Shown here: in pieces, positions 26,334 to 35,328 of the stretch
How the letters are laid out: each line of letters opens with the position of its first letter
How positions within the stretch are numbered: position 1 is the stretch's first letter
Source of the DNA: Ectothiorhodospiraceae bacterium BW-2
GTDB taxonomy: Bacteria; Pseudomonadota; Gammaproteobacteria; Thiohalomonadales; Thiohalomonadaceae
DNA: 64,000 nt
Reading direction: 5' to 3'
Assembly (NCBI GenBank): GCA_008375315.1
Contig: CP032507.1
Coordinates: 3,496,071-3,560,070 of the forward strand
Notes under the pieces: model-generated
Databases searched by the model: none
Seen by the model: only the letters and a program-made list of their open reading frames with translations
Told to the model about the DNA's origin: nothing
Translations under genes and position numbers: made by a program

Positions 26334-29300
26334 CGAATCGTCACTCTCTGCCGTCACTGCCTGCTCAAACTGAGTTCGCTCCTGCTGTAGCTGCTCCCAC
26401 AGCGGCTGGTAGTGGGCTGAACAGTTCGCTTTGGCAGCCATTTCGAGCTGTAGCGCCGCTACTCTCAGCCTCTCAGCGGCGACATTGCCCGCCATCCCTT
26501 TTAATTTGTGGCAGGCTTGAACTAGCGCGTCGCTATCGGCTGCCACCACGGCGGCGCTAATCGTCTCCATCGTCTCTGGCAGTAGCTTGATCACCTCCGC
26601 TAACACTAGGCGCAAAATCGACCAGTCGCCACCGAAGTTACCCTCCACTAGCTTCGCGGCAGGCCAGGTCGGACACCCCTTATCCACCCACGCCAAGGTA
26701 GCTCCCTCTAGGTCGTTCGAGCCCTCGTCCGCCCCACAACCCTGCCCCTTCAGCCAGCGCTGCAATTTATAGCCAAGATCGGCTTCGGTCACCGGTTTAA
26801 GAACAAACTCATCTAGCCCCGCCTCTAACACCCGTTCGCGCTCACCGGCTAGGGTATTGGAGGTCATCGCAACCACGGGAACAGTCGCGGCTGTCGCCCC
26901 CCCTGAGCGTTGACGCAGCCGCTGAGTCGTCTCCACTCCATCCATTGTGGGCATTTGAATGTCCATAAGTACCGCGTCATAGGGGCTCTCGGCTAGCTGT
27001 TGCAGCGCCTCGGCACCACTGGCGGCGACATCGACCTCCAAGCCGAGGCGCTGCAACACCAACCGCGCTAACATTCGGTTAGGCGCGACATCATCGACCA
27101 CCAAGACCCGTCCATGTAGGCGGGTAACCGGCTGCGAGAGCTGACTCCGCTCTAACGGTAACATCACTGCGAATATCGTCCCCTCGCCTAACTGACTCTC
27201 TAGCTCAATAGAACCATCCATGAGTTGAATCAGGCGGGCGCTAGTTGCCAGCCCCATCCCCGCCCCCTCATAGGATCGCGATAGGCGGCTATCGAGCTGG
27301 GTAAGGGGCTGAAACAGCCGTTTTTGATCTGAAGCGCTAATCCCGATGCCGCTATCTTCGATCTTAAACCGCACTTTGCAGCCGTTTTGGGTCAGCTCAG
27401 CGAGACGGCACTGTAGTAGCACTCGCCCAGTGGGGGTAAATTTAAGCGCATTGTCGAGTAGGTTAGAGAGGAGGCGGGTGATGCGGGGCAGATCACCTCG
27501 CAACACTAGTGGCTGGTGGTGGAGCATATCGATCTCAAACTGTAGCCCCTTCGCTTCGGCTGGGGCACGAAACTGCCGCTCTAGCGAGTCTAGCAGCTCG
27601 GTTAGATCAAAATCGACCGGTTCTAGTTGCAGTCTCTCCTCTGCCGCTGCCGAAAAGTCGAGCACCTGTTCGACCAGATCTAGCAGTACCTTGCCACTTC
27701 GCTGTACTAGCAGTAGCGCTTGGCGCTGCTGCTGTGACAGTGAGTCATCGAGTAGCTGCTCACTCAACCCTAACAGAATATGTAGCGGGGTACGCATTTC
27801 GTGGCTCATCGTCGCCAGAAAGTGGGCTTTACTCTCGCTCACCTCTTGGGCAATCTCGACGCGACTCTCTGCCGCAGGGGGAGGCGGTTCGGGATCAACT
27901 TGGGGGGGGGTGTGGCTGCCCAACCAGAACTGTAGCTGCTGCAATAGCGCTTTTATCCCTATCGGTTTGGCGAGGTAGTCATCCATTCCCGCCTCTAGTG
28001 CCCGCTGCCTGTCGGAGCTCATCGCGTTAGCGGTCATCGCTACCACGACTAGTGGCACCCGCCCCTGCTCACTCTCCCACTGCCGCAGCCGTCGGGTCGC
28101 CTCTAGCCCATCCATAATGGGCATCTGTACATCCATTAATACCAGATCGTAGGGGTGCGACTCAATGAGCGCTAGTGCCTCCTGACCACTATCGGCATAG
28201 TCAACTGTTAAGCCGAAACGGGTTAGCATCATTCCCGCCACCATCTGATTCGCTTTCACATCATCGACTACCAGTACTCGCCCCTGCAGCGATTGTGACG
28301 GCTGCGGTTGCAGATCCGACAATAGGGCTCTTGCCTCTCCCTGTTCTAACCGCAGTTTGACCCGAAAGGTGCTCCCCTCCCCTTCATGGCTAGTGAAGCT
28401 AATGTCGCCCCCCATGAGCTGGGCTAGTTGACGACTAATTGCCAACCCCAGACCGGTGCCGCCATATTTGCGGCTCTGCGAGCTATCGGCTTGGGAAAAG
28501 GTCTGAAACAGTTGCGACTGCGATTCAGGGGGGATGCCGATGCCGGTATCGCTCACCTCAAACTGTAGCTCAATGTTGCCATCGGTCATATCGATCATGC
28601 GACAGCCGAGCCGCACCTCACCTTGTTCGGTAAATTTAAGCGCATTACCGAGCAGATTGGTCAATATCTGTCGTAGTCGGTGCGGATCGCCTAGTAGCCA
28701 GAGCGCTGGCGGCTCCACACAGGTTAAGAGTAGTCGTACCCCCTTTTGCTGCGCCTGCTCTTTAAATAGCGCCATCAGTTCGGTTATCAGCGTGGTCAGC
28801 TCAAAATTAATTCGCTCTAACTCGATTTTACCCGCCTCCACCTTGGAGATATCGAGAATATCGTTAATAAGCGCTAATAGCTCAGTGCTGCTTTGATGCG
28901 CTAACTGTAGCTGCTGCTGTTGAGTCGGATCCTGCTCACTCTGTAGCAGCAGTTCAAGCATCCCTAAAATAGCGTGCATGGGGGTACGAATTTCGTGGCT
29001 CATGCTGGCTAAAAACTGGCTTTTGATCTGATTCGCCCGCTCGGCCTCCTCCTTGGCCTGCTGTAGAGTGGTCACATCTAGCAGCCACGCTAAAACGGCT
29101 CGCTGCCTATCAAACTCAACCGTGGTATAGCTAGCCAATACCCATACCGCGTGGCTACGGCCGGGCAGCCGCAGTTCGACTAGGCGGTTAAGCACCGACT
29201 CCCCTTGGGCTAGCTGCTGCTTAATCGTCTCATACTGCGCCGGTTTGGCGTAGTAGTGGCGAATATCGTCCTGATTGAGGCGGGCATTTTCGATCTGTAG

Positions 29301-29825
29301 CAGTTCGACATAGGCGCGATTCATAAATAGCAGCCGATTATCATCAAAGGCGGAGATCCGAATAGCTACCGGTGAGACCGATAAAATTTGCGCCATCGTC
29401 TGCTGCTGCGCTAACTGTTCGGTCTCGGTCTGTTTGCGGGAGGTGATATTCAGATGGATCCCCGATATCCACTCCGGTTCGCCCGTTTCGGTACGGCTAA
29501 AGAGCTTACCGTGAACATAGATCCAGACCCAGTGCCCCTCCTTATGGCGCATTCGCAGTTCACACTCATACTGCGCTGTCTTGCCGGCAAAGTGGTCGGC
29601 TAGCGCCTGCTGCGCCAACTCTAGATCTTCGGGATGAACTCTGTTCGCCCATGTCTCAAAGGTGATCGGTGCTACCTCCTCTTGGGTATAGCCTATCATG
29701 CTTAACCACGGCTGGTTAAAATAGACCTCGCCGCTGGCGACATTCCACTCCCAAAAGGCGATATGCGTCCCTAGCAGCAGCTCCTGCATCTGCTGCAGTC
29801 GCTGATTATCATCAAGCCGCGCCAT
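26304..29825 (-). CDS. Double hybrid histidine kinase: PAS-PAS-(HK-REC)x2-HPt
   Basis: From ATG 29825 (GGAGG 5 nt upstream, overlapping the previous gene by 14 nt) the protein is 1173 aa without membrane helices. Order: PAS with PAC (about 15-130), PAS (about 140-255), HisKA with H277 (SMSHEIRTP), HATPase (N-box NLLGNALKF, DTGIGI, GGTGLGL), REC with D565, then a second HisKA with H675 (TMSHEMRTP), HATPase (NLLDNALKF, DSGIGI, YEGAGMGL), REC with D955, and HPt with H1106 (ACHKLKG). All phospho-sites in both units look intact. It follows the PAS-only and CheB-CheR genes, with which it probably forms one signalling operon. Confidence 0.93.
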   Translation of the reverse strand: MARLDDNQRLQQMQELLLGTHIAFWEWNVASGEVYFNQPWLSMIGYTQEEVAPITFETWANRVHPEDLELAQQALADHFAGKTAQYECELRMRHKEGHWVWIYVHGKLFSRTETGEPEWISGIHLNITSRKQTETEQLAQQQTMAQILSVSPVAIRISAFDDNRLLFMNRAYVELLQIENARLNQDDIRHYYAKPAQYETIKQQLAQGESVLNRLVELRLPGRSHAVWVLASYTTVEFDRQRAVLAWLLDVTTLQQAKEEAERANQIKSQFLASMSHEIRTPMHAILGMLELLLQSEQDPTQQQQLQLAHQSSTELLALINDILDISKVEAGKIELERINFELTTLITELMALFKEQAQQKGVRLLLTCVEPPALWLLGDPHRLRQILTNLLGNALKFTEQGEVRLGCRMIDMTDGNIELQFEVSDTGIGIPPESQSQLFQTFSQADSSQSRKYGGTGLGLAISRQLAQLMGGDISFTSHEGEGSTFRVKLRLEQGEARALLSDLQPQPSQSLQGRVLVVDDVKANQMVAGMMLTRFGLTVDYADSGQEALALIESHPYDLVLMDVQMPIMDGLEATRRLRQWESEQGRVPLVVVAMTANAMSSDRQRALEAGMDDYLAKPIGIKALLQQLQFWLGSHTPPQVDPEPPPPAAESRVEIAQEVSESKAHFLATMSHEMRTPLHILLGLSEQLLDDSLSQQQRQALLLVQRSGKVLLDLVEQVLDFSAAAEERLQLEPVDFDLTELLDSLERQFRAPAEAKGLQFEIDMLHHQPLVLRGDLPRITRLLSNLLDNALKFTPTGRVLLQCRLAELTQNGCKVRFKIEDSGIGISASDQKRLFQPLTQLDSRLSRSYEGAGMGLATSARLIQLMDGSIELESQLGEGTIFAVMLPLERSQLSQPVTRLHGRVLVVDDVAPNRMLARLVLQRLGLEVDVAASGAEALQQLAESPYDAVLMDIQMPTMDGVETTQRLRQRSGGATAATVPVVAMTSNTLAGERERVLEAGLDEFVLKPVTEADLGYKLQRWLKGQGCGADEGSNDLEGATLAWVDKGCPTWPAAKLVEGNFGGDWSILRLVLAEVIKLLPETMETISAAVVAADSDALVQACHKLKGMAGNVAAERLRVAALQLEMAAKANCSAHYQPLWEQLQQERTQFEQAVTAESDDSLPTPQIAKG

Positions 29826-30798
29826 CGTTCCCTCCAACGCTCTTGGTTTCGCTAGCCAGCCGACGAATATAGCCGTGCCACAGGGTGCTACCATCGGCCA
29901 TCCGCTCTGGGGTCGCCTCTCCTTCGACCCAAATCGTATCGCCACCTACTCGATTGATCCGATAGGTGTCGCGCCATAGGGTTAGCTGCGTCATGGAGGC
30001 CGTAATCGATTCGACCACCCGCATTAAATCATCGGGGTGGAGCAGTTTAAATACCGCGGCAGCATCACTCATCACCTGCTGCGGTGAGAGGCCATAGATA
30101 GACTCCATTGCCTTGCTAGCGTAGGGGAAGGCGGTACGACCATCGGGCCACTGCTGATACTGGTAGAGCACCCCCGGTACATGGTTAGCCATGCTCTCGA
30201 AGCGTCGTGTCGCCTCCTTTTGCGCCACTTCGGCGCTCTTATCGACCAACAGTAGTAGTAGCTGGCCGCTCTCCAGCTCCCTTGCCGACAGCGGCATCAG
30301 ATGAACATCTACCCACCGTCCTCTCTGATGGCGCTGGCTGCGCAGTTCGAGCGGGCCGACAGAGCGCGGCTGAGAGCTAGGGGTTAGGGCGCTAAAGCGC
30401 AGCAGCTCATAGAGCTGTTCGCGCGAGTCGTGTTCAAATAGTTGCAGTACCGGCTGCTGCTGTAGTGAGGCGAGGGCGCTGATATTGAATAGCTGCCGCG
30501 CCTGCCGGTTAAGTTCGATCAATACCCCGCGACTATCGACCACCAGCGCCGGCAGCGGCATCTGCAAAAAGAGCTGCCGATAGCGAGCTAGGTGGAGCGT
30601 CGTCTGCGTCTGTGACTGCAACAGCTCCTGATTCTGTAGCTCTAGTTCGGCCTGATAGAGGCGCAGCTCCTCTAATAGCCAACGCACCGACTCGGGATCC
30701 GAGGCGATCGCCTCCTCGCGTAACCACTCCCCCTGCTGCTTAAGCGCCGATTCTGCTCGCTGTCGTAGCTGCTGTAGATTAACTCTCGGTTTTGTCAT
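29812..30798 (-). CDS. PAS-only sensory protein
   Basis: From ATG 30798 the protein is 328 aa. An N-terminal amphipathic helix and coiled coil ([28 protein letters not shown]) precede a PAS domain (LPALVVDSRGVLIELNRQA) and a second PAS with a PAC-like end (MESIYGLSPQQV, HPDDLMRV). No kinase, cyclase or DNA-binding output is present. The first 190 residues are clearly paralogous to those of the hybrid kinase at 37264-40632. It overlaps both neighbours (about 20 nt with cheBR, 14 nt with the kinase), so it may be a detached sensor module of the kinase. The start codon among three close ATGs is uncertain. Confidence 0.85.
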   Translation of the reverse strand: MTKPRVNLQQLRQRAESALKQQGEWLREEAIASDPESVRWLLEELRLYQAELELQNQELLQSQTQTTLHLARYRQLFLQMPLPALVVDSRGVLIELNRQARQLFNISALASLQQQPVLQLFEHDSREQLYELLRFSALTPSSQPRSVGPLELRSQRHQRGRWVDVHLMPLSARELESGQLLLLLVDKSAEVAQKEATRRFESMANHVPGVLYQYQQWPDGRTAFPYASKAMESIYGLSPQQVMSDAAAVFKLLHPDDLMRVVESITASMTQLTLWRDTYRINRVGGDTIWVEGEATPERMADGSTLWHGYIRRLASETKSVGGNDGAA

Positions 30799-33757
30799 GG
30801 CTCTCTTCATCAGCGTACCAATCGGTAATGTTGACATGGCTCACCACCGCACCGAACGCCTCGCCTCGCACCGGCACCGCGTGCATTATGAACCAGCGCC
30901 GCTCCCCTGATGAGTGGCAGGGATACTCCATCGCAAACTCCGGCCGGCTCCCCTCTAGCACCTCCCGAATCCCCCACTCTGCGCGAGAGGAGTCACCATC
31001 GCCCATCAGTTCGCTATGCTGGCACACCTCTAGGTAGTTAGTCCCGACCCCGGTATGCGCCAGCTCCCGATCCCCGTTCGCTTTAGCAAACCGAATCCAG
31101 GCGCTATTGACCATCTCGATACGGCCATCAAAGCCCAACACGGCGATATGTTGCGGCAGCGCATCGAGCACCGCCTGTAGCCTGCGAGCATCGTGAATCG
31201 CTGTCACTTCGATAAAGGTCGCCACCGCCCCCAGCCTCTCAGAGGAGGGGATTTGGTAGGGGAACAGACGCACCAACCAGGTCTGCTGCTCATCGAGCGA
31301 CTCCACCTCCCGTTCAATCATCCGTCGCTGATTGAGCGTGGTGCGTAGATCGGCCATTAATGACGGATAGTCGAGCCGGTGGGAGATATCGTCCAGAGGC
31401 CGCCCTAAATCGCCCTCTCGGAGTTTGAAAATTTGCGTTGCATCGGGGCTATAGCGGGTAATCATCAGTTCGCTATCGACAAAGAGGGTCGCAATACCTG
31501 CGGCTTTGGCCATCCCGTCGAGATCGGCATTGACGCGGTTAAGCAGAATCACCTTCTCCTGAAACTCAGCGTTAACGGTACTCATCTCCTCGTTAACCGA
31601 CTGTAGCTCTTCGTTGGCGCTCTGTAACTCCTCGTTAGAGGCCATTAGCTCTTCATTGGTCGCCTGTAGCTCCTCATTGGAGGTCTCTAACTCCTCAATC
31701 GTCGCTTGCAGACTCTCACGGGTGGCATCGAGCTCCTGCTCTAGCGTCTGAATCCGCCCTAGCGTCTCTACTTCGACATTGATATTGACTAACGGCGGCG
31801 GGTGCTGAAGCTGTTCGGCCACCTCAAAACAGAGCAGCACTTGGGCGCTCTCATCACTGCCACAGGGGTGAACTGAGAGCCTTAGCCGCTCAACTCTCCC
31901 CTCCTCTAGCGGTAGATCGATGAGATCTGAGGCGAGCGAGCAGTGATCCCGAAACGCCTTGTGCAGCAGGGCGGTGGCGATTGGCACCAACTTTTCCGGC
32001 AAAATACGGTTAATGTGGAGGCTGGCGCTGCCAGATCGGGCACGAAAGTAGGGGCCTAGCTCGCCATAGAGGTGCACGACCTCTTGATTCTCATCAATTA
32101 ACAGCGCCGGCGGGGCGAACTGTTTAATCAGTGTTGAGAGAGCCCGCTCTTCAGGCCGCAGTTCGTTCTGGTCGGCAACACTGTGTCTGGTTAGAGGGCG
32201 TAGGGCGCTTTGACGACTTAGCGATGGGGTAAAGTAGCGCGGCAGCGGCGGCATCACACTACCGATGCGACGAAACAGCTTATGGCGGGCGCTGAGGGTC
32301 TCGAAGCCATCTTCACTCCCCGAGAGCGATTCGCTAATACCGAGTAGCAGCGCTCCCCCATCACGAAGGGCGTATTGCAAAGAGCGCAGCGCCCGATCTT
32401 GGGCGCCGTTACGAAAGTAGATGAGCGTGTTGCGACAGGAGACTAGATCCATTCGGGTAAAGGGGGGATCGGAGAGCAGGTTATGCCGGGCAAAGACGAT
32501 GCACTGCCGCAGCTCGTTTTTAACCACAAAGCTATCCCCTTTGCGAATAAAAAACCGCTCTAGCCGCTCCGGTGAGAGCTCTGCTGCGGCCGATTCGGGA
32601 TAGTGGCCGCTACCGGCGGTATCGATGCACTGCTGTTCGACATCGGTAGCAAATATCTTCAGACTCGGCCAGCGGCGCTGACTCTCAAACGCCTCCAGAA
32701 ATAGCATTCCCAGCGTATAGGCCTCCTCCCCTGTCGCCGTACCGGCCACCCAGATCCGAATCGTCTCCCCCACCTGGCAACTAGCAACTAGCGGCAGAAT
32801 CACTTTAGCGTTTAAGCTCGCAAAGACCTCGCTATCGCGAAAGAAGTTGGTCACCGAAATCAACATATCGCGCCGCAGCGTCCTTAGTTCGGCGGTATCG
32901 CTCTCTAGCAGATCGAGATACTGGTGCAGCGTCGGGGCGCGGCGAATCTGCATCCGCCTCTCGATACGGCGCATCACGGTAGAGGGTTTGTAGTCACTAA
33001 AATCGATCCCACCTACCGATATCAACCGCTGGATAATTTCGGCTAGCAGCTCCTCTTCCGTCATGGTGATATAGGGGATCGTCAGTCGCAAAGACTCACT
33101 CTCCTCATAGGGCTGCTGCTGTATGTGGGCCATCAGCCGCACAGGTAGCTCCTCAGGGGGTAAGATCGCATCGACCAGTCCGGTTGCGATCACACTTAAC
33201 GGCATACCGTTAAACGCGGCGCTATCGGGGTTCTGCGCTAACAGCAGCCCCCCGGCGGCATTAATCGTTACCGCCCCGCGAGTGCCGTCGGTACCGGTAC
33301 CTGACAAAATAATGCCGATTGAGCGTGAGCCGTAGGCCTCCGACATAGCGGTAAAGAAGATATCGATAGGCAGAGTTAGCTGGCGCGGCTTTTTAGGGGT
33401 TAACAGCAGTCGCCCCCGACTAATCCGCATCACCACCCCGGGCGGAATCAAGTAGAGGTGATTTTGAGTGATCGCCATTCCCTCCTCGGCCACACTCACC
33501 CCCATACGGGTGTGGCGGGCGAGCAGGTTGTTCATAATGCTTTTATGATCTGGCGAGAGGTGTTGAATCACCACAAAGGCCGCCCCGCTATCAGAGGGGC
33601 AGTGGCTGAAAAAGCGCTCTAACGCATCAAGACCGCCGGCTGAGGCGCCAATAGAGACAATATAGCCGCTAAAGGGTTCTGGCTCCTCATTAACTAGCAC
33701 CTCGCTAGTGTCGTCGCTCGTTGTGGATGAATGTTTAGTCTCTAGTTCGGTATCCAT
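30779..33757 (-). CDS. CheB-CheR fusion protein with coiled coil and PAS domains
   Basis: The 992 aa combine a CheB methylesterase domain (about 30-210; triad S39 in GASAGG, H66, D157 in GTGTDGTRG), a CheR methyltransferase domain (about 230-490; SAM motif [13 protein letters not shown] near 336-347), a coiled coil of repeated NEELQ-type units (about 690-750), and two PAS domains. The receiver domain that normally gates CheB is missing, so the esterase may be constitutive or controlled by the PAS part. Such fusions usually work with PAS-kinase systems rather than flagellar chemotaxis. First gene of the minus-strand set after the MerR-like regulator. Confidence 0.93.
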   Translation of the reverse strand: MDTELETKHSSTTSDDTSEVLVNEEPEPFSGYIVSIGASAGGLDALERFFSHCPSDSGAAFVVIQHLSPDHKSIMNNLLARHTRMGVSVAEEGMAITQNHLYLIPPGVVMRISRGRLLLTPKKPRQLTLPIDIFFTAMSEAYGSRSIGIILSGTGTDGTRGAVTINAAGGLLLAQNPDSAAFNGMPLSVIATGLVDAILPPEELPVRLMAHIQQQPYEESESLRLTIPYITMTEEELLAEIIQRLISVGGIDFSDYKPSTVMRRIERRMQIRRAPTLHQYLDLLESDTAELRTLRRDMLISVTNFFRDSEVFASLNAKVILPLVASCQVGETIRIWVAGTATGEEAYTLGMLFLEAFESQRRWPSLKIFATDVEQQCIDTAGSGHYPESAAAELSPERLERFFIRKGDSFVVKNELRQCIVFARHNLLSDPPFTRMDLVSCRNTLIYFRNGAQDRALRSLQYALRDGGALLLGISESLSGSEDGFETLSARHKLFRRIGSVMPPLPRYFTPSLSRQSALRPLTRHSVADQNELRPEERALSTLIKQFAPPALLIDENQEVVHLYGELGPYFRARSGSASLHINRILPEKLVPIATALLHKAFRDHCSLASDLIDLPLEEGRVERLRLSVHPCGSDESAQVLLCFEVAEQLQHPPPLVNINVEVETLGRIQTLEQELDATRESLQATIEELETSNEELQATNEELMASNEELQSANEELQSVNEEMSTVNAEFQEKVILLNRVNADLDGMAKAAGIATLFVDSELMITRYSPDATQIFKLREGDLGRPLDDISHRLDYPSLMADLRTTLNQRRMIEREVESLDEQQTWLVRLFPYQIPSSERLGAVATFIEVTAIHDARRLQAVLDALPQHIAVLGFDGRIEMVNSAWIRFAKANGDRELAHTGVGTNYLEVCQHSELMGDGDSSRAEWGIREVLEGSRPEFAMEYPCHSSGERRWFIMHAVPVRGEAFGAVVSHVNITDWYADEESHDKTES

Positions 33758-33929
33758 AGCTGACCTGAAAGTATCAAATTAGAGTGATCATCAGCTATTG
33801 CAACCGAGCTTTAGGCTCATGACACCCCTCTACAATAAATATTAGTTTTTCAGCCTATTAGCTTTTAATTAAGCGGGGAGTATAACCGAAAAGCCGCTTT
33901 TTGTACAGCATAAAAATATACAAAAAATC

Positions 33930-33979
<50 letters not shown>

Positions 33980-33980
33980 C

Positions 33981-34011
33981 TAAATGAAAAACCCCTATCC
34001 TCGCAAAGAGG
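33981..34011 (-). terminator. Terminator of the MerR-like regulator
   Basis: On the minus strand CCCCT pairs with AGGGG around a loop that includes the stop codon, followed by TTTTT and further T-rich sequence. The 5-bp stem alone is short, but the very long downstream T tract should aid release. Confidence 0.55.
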
Positions 34012-34951
34012 GGCACCTCGCCTCCGGTAGCGACATCATCTTCGACATCAGCGGCACCAACGGCTCTAAAGCCTCTATCGCCTCGGTCACACTATAAAAA
34101 CGACGACAGCGCGACGGTAACTGCACCACCTTAGCCGCTCCTGCTCCACCCAACCAGATTTCGCACTGCGGTGACAAGCCGCGCGACAGCGCCTGTAGCT
34201 GCCCATCCACCGCCCGCTTAGGGTAGGCAAGACTGATTGACAGTGCGACAATAGCCGGCTGACATAGCCTTGCGGCGTCAATAATCTGCTCTACCGGTAG
34301 CGAACTTGAGATTAGGGTGCAGGGGATGCCTCGCTCTAGCAGCACGGTATGAAACATCTTTAACCCCAGCGTATGCCCCTCTCCTGAGAGGGTCGCTAAC
34401 AGCAGCGACTGCTGCCCAGCGCAGAAGGGGTGGGGATGGAGTGCCCGATTGAGCAGACACTCCATGTGGCTAGTGAACAGGTGCTCTAAATGGACTGATA
34501 AGAGCCCCTTTGCCCACGCATCACCGACAGCTTGCGCTAACGGGGCGGCGCACTGCTCGATAAACTCTAACAGCGTCTCAAAAGAGAGCCGCGCCTGCTC
34601 CATCTGCTGATAGTAGCGAGCTGGGTGGTGGATCAGCGCCTCAAACAGCACGACCTCCCGTGGCGTTAACGAGGCAAAAATCGTCTCAAAATCACCCTCT
34701 AGCCGCGACTCAGAGTCAGCGTTAGTCGCCTCAGCAGCTAATATCTCCTTAATCACCCCCCCTACCCGTTCACCGGCGCGAACTCGTAATACTACCTGTC
34801 GCAGTAGCGCTACCTCCGAGTCGCTATAGTGGCGCTGCCCCTTAGGGTGGCGCTCTGGACGGGGAAACTGGTAGCGGTTCTCCCACTGTCTAAGTGTACC
34901 TACTTCAACCCCTAACTGGCGTGAAACGACACCAATTGACACCATACTCAA
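33995..34951 (-). CDS. MerR-type regulator with B12-binding domain (CarH/LitR-like)
   Basis: The 318 aa have an N-terminal MerR helix-turn-helix (about 3-72, IGVVSRQLGVEVGTLRQWENRY). A helical B12-binding domain (about 90-180) contains W and EH in the arrangement WAKGLLSVHLEHLF. A cobalamin-binding Rossmann domain (about 182-300) carries E-x-H-x2-G in GEGHTLG. CarH-type proteins sense light through adenosylcobalamin and repress in the dark. The His that follows the conserved Trp in CarH, as I recall it, is Ala here, so photochemistry may differ. It lies upstream of the signalling operon and is its likely regulator (inference). Confidence 0.87.
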   Translation of the reverse strand: MSMVSIGVVSRQLGVEVGTLRQWENRYQFPRPERHPKGQRHYSDSEVALLRQVVLRVRAGERVGGVIKEILAAEATNADSESRLEGDFETIFASLTPREVVLFEALIHHPARYYQQMEQARLSFETLLEFIEQCAAPLAQAVGDAWAKGLLSVHLEHLFTSHMECLLNRALHPHPFCAGQQSLLLATLSGEGHTLGLKMFHTVLLERGIPCTLISSSLPVEQIIDAARLCQPAIVALSISLAYPKRAVDGQLQALSRGLSPQCEIWLGGAGAAKVVQLPSRCRRFYSVTEAIEALEPLVPLMSKMMSLPEARCPSLRG

Positions 34952-35328
34952 CCCTCCAAAACGGTTTTTTATTGGCTATAACCACCGCAATCCAAATCAT
35001 TAACAGAGAGAGTACGGCCTGAACAGGGGGGATAGAGTACCTATTTTTGCAATTTTTTGCCACTCTTTACAGATTTCCGGGTGTGATTTAGGTTGTGCTT
35101 TTTCGACGGCCGCCCCTACCAAACCCGAAACCGCCCAGTTCGTCGATGTCCAAACAGAGGGCCTCACTAATCGTAGCTTAAACAGGCCAAAAGTAGCATA
35201 ATCTCCGGCAGGGGTGGGCAACCTGTGAGGTTGCTTGTTTTTTAGAAACTAAGCATATCCCCTTACCCCACCCCACTCTCCTTAAATTTTGGCGAAGCTA
35301 TTTTTTATACAACAGACAGGATTAAGTG
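34952..35328. other. Intergenic region between the MerR-like gene and phoD
   Basis: About 375 nt with no convincing gene. It contains a plus-strand terminator at 35218-35243 but no plus-strand gene ahead of it. This suggests a short noncoding transcript divergent from the MerR-like gene, or an attenuated leader of phoD. A 73-codon minus-strand frame at 35000-35221 shows no family resemblance. Confidence 0.5.
35218..35243 (+). terminator. Rho-independent terminator upstream of phoD
   Basis: A perfect 7-bp stem GCAACCT/AGGTTGC with a 3-nt loop is followed by TTGTTTTTT on the plus strand. It lies 85 nt before the phoD start codon. Confidence 0.75.

Noticed and set aside
30779-33757. The CheB-CheR gene as part of the flagellar chemotaxis system
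   Set aside because: No CheA, CheW, CheY or receptor gene is nearby, and the stator genes are 22 kb away. The fusion type is usually linked to PAS-kinase systems.
35000-35221. A 73-codon minus-strand frame between the MerR-like gene and phoD
   Set aside because: It lies under a plus-strand terminator region, has no recognisable motif and no good ribosome site.
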